Shown here: in pieces, positions 59,093 to 64,000 of the stretch
Position numbering within the stretch: the first letter of the stretch is position 1
Layout: each line of letters begins with the position of its first letter
Assembly: GCA_963756895.1 (NCBI GenBank)
Contig: CAVWPI010000010.1
Location: forward strand, 1-64,000
Length of the DNA: 64,000 bases
Origin: DASUAS01 sp963756895
GTDB lineage: Bacteria; Actinomycetota; Acidimicrobiia; IMCC26256; DASPTH01
Direction of reading: 5' to 3'
Program-made: the position numbers and the translations under genes
Notes under the pieces: model-generated
Database searches by the model: none
What the model saw: only the letters and a program-made list of their open reading frames with translations
Told to the model about the DNA's origin: nothing

Positions 59093-61146
59093 TTCACCCC
59101 CAGGGCAGTGAGCACCATATCGATGAGCTTGATCCCGATGAAGGGTGCGATCACACCGCCTGCTCCGTAGATCAGGAGATTCCGGCGCAGCAGCTGGGCG
59201 GCGCCACTCGGGACGAACTTCACGCCGCGCAGCACGAGCGGGATCAGCATCACGATGATCAAGGCGTTGAAGATCACGGCCGAAAGGATCGCCGACCGCG
59301 GGCTCTGCAGGTCCATCACGTTCAGATCGTTGAGGACGCTCACGCTCGCGAAGCCCGCGAACATGGCCGGGATGATGGCGAAGTACTTCGCCACGTCGTT
59401 GGCGATCGAGAACGTCGTCAACGAGCCGCGGGTGATGAGCAGCTGCTTGCCGATCTCGACGATGTCGATGAGCTTCGTCGGATCGGAGTCGAGATCGACC
59501 ATGTTCCCAGCTTCCTTCGCCGCCTGGGTGCCGGTGTTCATGGCCACGCCGACGTCGGCCTGGGCGAGCGCGGGCGCGTCGTTGGTGCCGTCGCCGGTCA
59601 TTGCGACCAGGTGGCCGCCGCGCTGCTCGGCCTTGATCAGCTCCATCTTGTCCTCGGGCGTCGCCTCGGCCAGGAAGTCGTCGACCCCGGCCTCCTGCGC
59701 GATCACCGCCGCGGTGCGCGGGTTGTCACCGGTGATCATCACTGTCCGGATCCCCATGCGTCGGAGGTCGGCGAAGCGCTCGGCGATGCCGGGCTTCACG
59801 ATGTCCTTGAGGTAGATCACACCCAGTGCCCGAGGCGTCGTCCCGACGCCCGACTCGGCCACCACGAGCGGCGTGCCGCCCTGCGCCGAGATCGAGTCGA
59901 CGGCGTGGCCGAGTTCGGGCGAGACGGTGCCGCCCTGCTCCTCGACCCAGCGCCGCACCGAGTCGGCCGCGCCCTTGCGCACCGAACGACCGCCGATGTC
60001 GACGCCGCTCATGCGGGTCTGAGCGGTGAAGGCGATGAGCTCGGCACCGACGAGCTCGCGCTCGCGCAGACCATAGCGATCCTTGGCCAGGACGACGATC
60101 GACCGTCCCTCGGGCGTCTCGTCGGCCAGGCTCGACAACTGGGCCGCATCGGCAAGATCCTGCTCACGCACGCCGTCGACCGGGAGAAACGCGTCGGCCT
60201 GCCGGTTGCCGAAGGTGATGGTGCCGGTCTTGTCGAGGAGCAGCGTGGCGCAGTCGCCGGCGGCTTCGACGGCGCGACCGCTCATCGCGAGCACGTTGCG
60301 GCGCACGAGCCGGTCCATGCCCGCGATGCCGATGGCCGAGAGCAGGCCGCCGATGGTCGTCGGGATCAGGCAGACCAGCAGCGCGACCAGCACCACGACG
60401 CTCTGCTCGGCGTCGGCGTAGATCGCGAACGGCTGCAACGTCACGGTCGCCAGCAGGAAGATGATCGTGAGCCCGGCCAACAGGATGTTGAGCGCGATCT
60501 CGTTCGGCGTCTTCTTGCGTTCGGAGCCTTCGACGAGGGCGATCATCCGGTCGATGAACGTCTCACCGGGCCGCGCGGTGATGCGCACCACGATCTCGTC
60601 GGAGAGGACGCGGGTGCCGCCGGTGACAGCCGAGCGGTCGCCGCCCGACTCCCGGATCACTGGTGCGGACTCGCCGGTGATCGCCGACTCGTCGACGCTG
60701 GCGATGCCCTCGATGATCTCGCCGTCGCTCGGGATCACTTCGCCGGCGGCGACCACGACCTCGTCGCCGAGGTCGAGCGCGGTGCTCGGCACTTCCTCGA
60801 GGAGGTCGCCCACGCGACGTCGGGCGACCGTCTCCGCGCGCGTCTTGCGCAAGGTGTCGGCTTGGGCCTTGCCCCGGCCCTCGGCCACGGCTTCGGCGAA
60901 GTTGGCGAAGAGCACGGTGAACCAGAGGAAGAGCGCTACGAGGCCGGCGAACACGTTCTCGTCACGCGAAGACGTGCCCAGGTCCTTGAAGAAGAGGATC
61001 GTGGTGAGGACCGATCCGACACCGACCACGAACATGACCGGGTTCTTCATCAGGGTCCGCGGGTTGAGCTTGAGGATGCTGTCGCCGACCGCCCGCTTGA
61101 GGATCTCGGGTTCGACCAGCTTGCGCTTCTCGTCGGTCATCGACAT
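59089..61146 (-). CDS. kdpB: K+-transporting P-type ATPase subunit KdpB
   Basis: The 685-aa protein has the P-type ATPase set: actuator VDESAITGESAPV, phosphorylation site LDKTGTITFG with Asp305, GKGAADS-like nucleotide site (VRKGAADSVRRW) and hinge GDGTNDAPALAQADVGVAM. Seven membrane helices are visible. Ser-phosphorylation sequence TGES is intact. It hydrolyses ATP to drive K+ through KdpA. ATG 61144-61146 has GGAG 6 nt upstream; a second ATG lies two codons later. Confidence 0.96.
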   Translation of the reverse strand: MSMTDEKRKLVEPEILKRAVGDSILKLNPRTLMKNPVMFVVGVGSVLTTILFFKDLGTSSRDENVFAGLVALFLWFTVLFANFAEAVAEGRGKAQADTLRKTRAETVARRRVGDLLEEVPSTALDLGDEVVVAAGEVIPSDGEIIEGIASVDESAITGESAPVIRESGGDRSAVTGGTRVLSDEIVVRITARPGETFIDRMIALVEGSERKKTPNEIALNILLAGLTIIFLLATVTLQPFAIYADAEQSVVVLVALLVCLIPTTIGGLLSAIGIAGMDRLVRRNVLAMSGRAVEAAGDCATLLLDKTGTITFGNRQADAFLPVDGVREQDLADAAQLSSLADETPEGRSIVVLAKDRYGLRERELVGAELIAFTAQTRMSGVDIGGRSVRKGAADSVRRWVEEQGGTVSPELGHAVDSISAQGGTPLVVAESGVGTTPRALGVIYLKDIVKPGIAERFADLRRMGIRTVMITGDNPRTAAVIAQEAGVDDFLAEATPEDKMELIKAEQRGGHLVAMTGDGTNDAPALAQADVGVAMNTGTQAAKEAGNMVDLDSDPTKLIDIVEIGKQLLITRGSLTTFSIANDVAKYFAIIPAMFAGFASVSVLNDLNVMDLQSPRSAILSAVIFNALIIVMLIPLVLRGVKFVPSGAAQLLRRNLLIYGAGGVIAPFIGIKLIDMVLTALGVK

Positions 61147-61158
61147 CAGCTCCGGTGC

Positions 61159-62877
61159 TCAGTGCAGGATCTTGAGCTGCTCGACGATGGGGCCGAGCGC
61201 CAGGGATGGAAGGAAGGTGAGGGCGCCGACGATCACGATCACGCCGATCACCAGTACGACGAACAGTGGAGTGTGCGTCGGGAACGTCCCCGCCGACGGT
61301 GGCACCCGCTGCTTCCGCACCAGCGAACCCGCCAGCGCGAGCGTCGGGATCATCAGGAAGAAGCGTCCGAACAGCATCGCGATCGCCAGCGTGCTGTTCA
61401 TCCAGGCCGTATTGCCCGTGAGCCCGGCGAACGCGGATCCGTTGTTGTTGCCGGCCGAGGTGAACGCGTACAGCAACTCGCTGAAGCCGTGAGCGCCCGG
61501 GTTGAAGATCGACGTGTCCTTGACCGACCCGACGAACAGGGAGCCCGCGGTGAACCCGAGCACGACCAGGGGCATCACCAGGATGTAGATGGCGACGAGC
61601 TTCACGTCGGAGGCCTGAATCTTCTTGCCCAGGTATTCGGGGGTTCGCCCAACCATGAGGCCGGCGATGAACACGGCGAGGATCGCCATCACGAGCAGAC
61701 CGTTGAGCCCGACGCCGACACCTCCCGGGCTCATCTCGCCGAGCTTCATGTTGACCATGGCGACCAGGCCACCGGCCGGCGTGTAGCTGTCGTGCATCGA
61801 GTTGACCGAGCCGTTGGAGGTCCCTGTGGTCGACGATCCCCACAGCGCGGACGCCGCCGCGCCGTTGCGCAGGTCCTTGCCCTCGAGGTTGCCGCCCGGC
61901 GACGTTCCCGTCACCGTCTGGGTCACGCCTCGCGCGTCGAGCTTCTCGTTCCCACCCGTCTCGAGGTACTGGAGGGTGATCGCGGCACCGAACCAGAGGA
62001 CGGCCATCACCGCAGCCACGGCGTAGCCCTGGCGCTTGTCCTTGACCATTCGCCCGAAGGTGAACGCGAGGGCGAACGGGATGAGGAGGATCGAGTAGAT
62101 CTCGAGGAAGTCGCTGAGCTTCGTCGGGTTCTCGAATGGGTGCGCGGAGTTCACGTTGAAGAAGCCGCCACCGTTGGTGCCGAGCATCTTGATCGACTCC
62201 TGGCTGGCCACGGGCCCGCCCGGGATCTTCTGCGTGGCACCGGCAACGGTGTGCACGTCGGTGAAGCCGTGGAGGTTCTGGATCACGCCCGTAGCGATGA
62301 GCACGACTGCGAACAGGAACGCGACCGGCAGCAGGATGCGCAGCGCAGTGCGGATCAGGTCGACCCAGAAGTTGCCGACGGTGCGGTGCCCGGCCCGGGA
62401 GAGTCCCCGGATCAGCGCGACCATGACCGCCATTCCGGCCGCGGCGGACACGAAGTTCTGGACGGTGAGTCCCACCATCTGCGTGAGGTGACTGAGCGTG
62501 GCCTCGCCGCCGTAGTTCTGCCAGTTGGTGTTGCTGACGAAGCTCACCGCCGTGTTGAACGCGAGCGCGGGCGTGACGTTCACCATGTCGGTCGGGTTGA
62601 ACGGCAGCTCGCCCTGGAATCGCTGCATCGCGTAGAGCAGCAGCACACCGACGACGCTGAACGCGAGGAACGACAGCGCGTAGGTGTTCCAGCGTTGCTC
62701 GCGCTCCGGATCGATGCGGCAGAGCCGGTAGACGAACCGCTCGACGGGGCCGAACACACGGTCGAGCCGCGAAGGCCCACCTTCGTACACGTCCGCGATG
62801 TAGCGGCCCAACGGCGGCGCGGTGACCGCGAGGAGCACCACCAGCGCGATGAGTTGACCCCACGCCGCGAAGGTCAT
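61159..62877 (-). CDS. kdpA: K+-transporting ATPase subunit KdpA
   Basis: The 572-aa membrane protein has about ten helices and the four selectivity-filter-like loops of the KdpA/Trk family: SFVSNTNWQNYGGE, GTNGGGFFNVNSAHPFENPT, NLEGKDLRNGAAASALWG and the SAGNNNGSAFAG loop. It forms the K+ channel of the high-affinity transporter. Its ATG overlaps the kdpF stop by one base. Confidence 0.96.
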   Translation of the reverse strand: MTFAAWGQLIALVVLLAVTAPPLGRYIADVYEGGPSRLDRVFGPVERFVYRLCRIDPEREQRWNTYALSFLAFSVVGVLLLYAMQRFQGELPFNPTDMVNVTPALAFNTAVSFVSNTNWQNYGGEATLSHLTQMVGLTVQNFVSAAAGMAVMVALIRGLSRAGHRTVGNFWVDLIRTALRILLPVAFLFAVVLIATGVIQNLHGFTDVHTVAGATQKIPGGPVASQESIKMLGTNGGGFFNVNSAHPFENPTKLSDFLEIYSILLIPFALAFTFGRMVKDKRQGYAVAAVMAVLWFGAAITLQYLETGGNEKLDARGVTQTVTGTSPGGNLEGKDLRNGAAASALWGSSTTGTSNGSVNSMHDSYTPAGGLVAMVNMKLGEMSPGGVGVGLNGLLVMAILAVFIAGLMVGRTPEYLGKKIQASDVKLVAIYILVMPLVVLGFTAGSLFVGSVKDTSIFNPGAHGFSELLYAFTSAGNNNGSAFAGLTGNTAWMNSTLAIAMLFGRFFLMIPTLALAGSLVRKQRVPPSAGTFPTHTPLFVVLVIGVIVIVGALTFLPSLALGPIVEQLKILH

Positions 62878-62966
62878 CAGAACCGCTCGGGGAACAGGAG
62901 GGCAGCGAACAGGTAGACGGCCAGCAGCACGGCGAGGATCAACCCGACGACGTTCTCGGCGTTCAT
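62877..62966 (-). CDS. kdpF: KdpF small membrane subunit
   Basis: This 29-residue protein is a single hydrophobic helix, NVVGLILAVLLAVYLFAALL, ending in FPERF, the normal KdpF sequence pattern and size. KdpF stabilises the KdpABC complex in the membrane. It begins with MNAEN, and its start overlaps the upstream small ORF by 4 bp. Confidence 0.93.
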   Translation of the reverse strand: MNAENVVGLILAVLLAVYLFAALLFPERF

Positions 62967-63115
62967 CGGCCGACGACCTCCGCGGGCACGTCGGCGACGG
63001 TGTCGCCGAGGAGGTCGTGCTCGTCGGGTCCGATGATGCGGTCGCATCCCCACACCAGCGCCATGCACAACGCGAAGAACGCCAACACCGTCACCACGAC
63101 CAACACGTCAGCCAT
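62963..63115 (-). CDS. small membrane protein at the head of the kdp operon
   Basis: This 50-aa protein reads MADVLVVVTVLAFFALCMAL, then VWGCDRIIGPDEHD and an acidic tail ending EVVGR. One helix is followed by a basic WGCDR junction and a negatively charged cytosolic tail. The start is ATG 63113-63115; its stop overlaps kdpF by 4 bp (ATGA), so it is part of the operon. It is not one of the named Kdp subunits. Tiny proteins of this type precede kdpF in many actinobacteria, but no function is known to me. Confidence 0.8.
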   Translation of the reverse strand: MADVLVVVTVLAFFALCMALVWGCDRIIGPDEHDLLGDTVADVPAEVVGR

Positions 63116-63173
63116 GCTCGGACCTCTCGCTTCTTCCTCGGAACCCCGACGGCGTTCGACTGCCGCCTCGAAC

Positions 63174-63337
63174 CGGTATACGGCGGCGACACGCCTCCGA
63201 ACATGGTCTTGATGCCTTCTTCACACGCGGTCCGCAAAGTTTCACGCCGTCATTGCGCAAGCCCCGTCAAGGTCTCGGGGATACGCGTCAAGAGAGCATC
63301 AAGACCCTTGGAGACGGTGGCGGACGGCGGTATACCG
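63174..63337. promoter_or_regulatory. mirror-image divergent promoters of the kdp operon and DUF4118 gene
   Basis: GGTCTTGATGC (63205-63215) and GCATCAAGACC (63296-63306) are exact reverse complements. Outside each, at the same distance, lie CCGGTATAC-type boxes (63173-63181 and 63329-63338). On the plus strand TTGGAG (63308-63313), 17 bp and TATACC (63331-63336) form a good promoter, with ATG 63343 six nt further. On the minus strand TATACC (63180-63175) serves the kdp operon. TCAAG repeats at 63268, 63289 and 63300 are spaced 21 and 11 bp apart. Confidence 0.75.
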
Positions 63338-63342
63338 GAGAC

Positions 63343-64000
63343 ATGACGCGTCGCACTCCACTCCCCGACGACGCCGCTCGAGCTGTCGGTTTGGCGATCG
63401 CCGCCTTCGGCCCGTTGCTCGTGTCCGGCGTCCTTGTACCGTTCCGTGACGAGCTCGCGGCCGCGAACGTGGTGCTCGTCTTCGTCGTCGTCGTGGTGCT
63501 CGCAGCCGCGGCCGGCACGCGCGTCAGTGGGGCACTCGCAGCGATCGTCGCAGCGATGTCGTTCGACTTCTTCTTCACGCACCCCTATCAGTCGCTGAAG
63601 ATCGACAGCTCCGACGACGTGGAGACCACACTCCTCTTGCTCGCCATCGGCCTGCTCGTCGCCGAGATCGTCACGTTCTCGCGCCGCCACCGACGGGCGT
63701 CAGAACAGCGCGGCGACGAGATCTCTCGCCTGCACCGGGTGGCCGAGCTCGTGGCGTCCGACTCCGACGCCGAAGATGTCGTGCTCTCGGTGCAGGCTGA
63801 GTTGATCGGCCTGCTCTCGTTGCGTGACTGCCGGTTCGAGACGCCGCCGTTCAACTCCGAACTGCCGGTGCTCGAGCGCAACGGAGCGATCGCCGGTGAC
63901 CAGCATCACTGGATCGGCGGTGAGTACACCCTGCCCCAGCAGGGAGCGGCGATCCCGGTGCTCGGGCGCGGCCAGAGCTTCGGTCGACTCGTGCTCGTCC
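63343..64000 (+). CDS. DUF4118 (KdpD-like transmembrane domain) sensor protein, cut by window end
   Basis: The visible 219 residues start MTRRTPLPDDAARAVGL and hold four membrane helices: VGLAIAAFGPLLVSGVLVP, VVLVFVVVVVLAAAAG, SGALAAIVAAMSFDFFF and TLLLLAIGLLVAEIVTF. The FDFFFTHPYQSLKID loop matches the DUF4118 domain of KdpD. A cytosolic helix and a GAF-like segment (RVAELVASDSDAEDVVLSV) follow. It is a second KdpD-like sensor or a truncated relative; the remainder lies beyond the window. It diverges from kdp across mirror-image promoters. Confidence 0.85.
   Translation, partial: MTRRTPLPDDAARAVGLAIAAFGPLLVSGVLVPFRDELAAANVVLVFVVVVVLAAAAGTRVSGALAAIVAAMSFDFFFTHPYQSLKIDSSDDVETTLLLLAIGLLVAEIVTFSRRHRRASEQRGDEISRLHRVAELVASDSDAEDVVLSVQAELIGLLSLRDCRFETPPFNSELPVLERNGAIAGDQHHWIGGEYTLPQQGAAIPVLGRGQSFGRLVLV

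Noticed and set aside
59611..62916. 1101-aa open frame on the plus strand over kdp genes
   Set aside because: It is a shadow of kdpB and kdpA, which carry all catalytic motifs on the minus strand.

Overview
The window is GC-rich, densely coding bacterial DNA. It carries two tRNA genes with encoded CCA ends, a DivIVA-type coiled-coil protein, a DUF4235 protein, MMPL, TetR, MarR and GntR family proteins, and many CoA-ester enzymes. Many genes have a TANNNT -10 box only 6-8 nt before the start codon, the arrangement of leaderless transcripts. Together these point to an Actinomycetota chromosome, plausibly Acidimicrobiia-like; the class is an inference. No insertion sequence, prophage or CRISPR array was seen, and no gene-free stretch exceeds about 300 bp.

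Layout. 0-3.2 kb: end of an unidentified gene, tRNA-His, a TIGR01777-type epimerase, a two-gene ABC exporter and tRNA-Lys. 3.2-14.3 kb: mixed single genes (two orphan proteins, two sulfotransferases, an alpha/beta hydrolase, a RibD-C reductase, a luciferase-like oxidoreductase, an acyl-CoA dehydrogenase, an AbiEi/DUF559-like fusion, TetR, CapA-like protein, ECF sigma factor). 14.3-21.2 kb: a forward run of TetR, DUF2889, amidohydrolase, two-domain CaiB CoA-transferase and cytochrome P450. 21.2-28.9 kb: DivIVA-like protein, enoyl-CoA hydratase, SDR and thiolase, then an MMPL exporter divergent from a MarR gene with an operator-like palindrome between them. 28.9-30.3 kb: a TerC-family membrane protein behind a convincing yybP-ykoY (Mn2+) riboswitch. 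30.3-34.5 kb: a stretch rich in +1 frameshifts. 33-47 kb: two divergent loci of acyl-CoA ligases, crotonases, SDRs, an amidohydrolase and a MaoC-like protein; both divergent promoters carry nearly the same 20-bp dyad over the -10 boxes, suggesting one regulon for breakdown of an unknown lipid, steroid-like or cyclic acid. 47-55 kb: GntR, CoA racemase/transferase, SDR, glycosyltransferase, a second two-domain CaiB protein, a YcnI-like protein, a STAS protein and a methyltransferase. 55-64 kb: a complete kdp locus (small ORF, kdpF, A, B, C, D, E) transcribed leftwards, divergent from a second KdpD-like DUF4118 protein that is cut by the window end.

The kdp intergenic region is built as a mirror: each promoter has the same 11-bp box the same distance upstream of a TATACC -10, which would let one response regulator (KdpE is the obvious candidate) drive both sides. 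Several genes (P450, MarR, crotonase, YmgE, DUF4235, ligase, hydrolase, CaiB, KdpD) read through only if single-base indels are corrected. The conserved protein resumes after each indel, so assembly errors are at least as likely as true decay. All functions are inferred from motifs and context; no database search was run.
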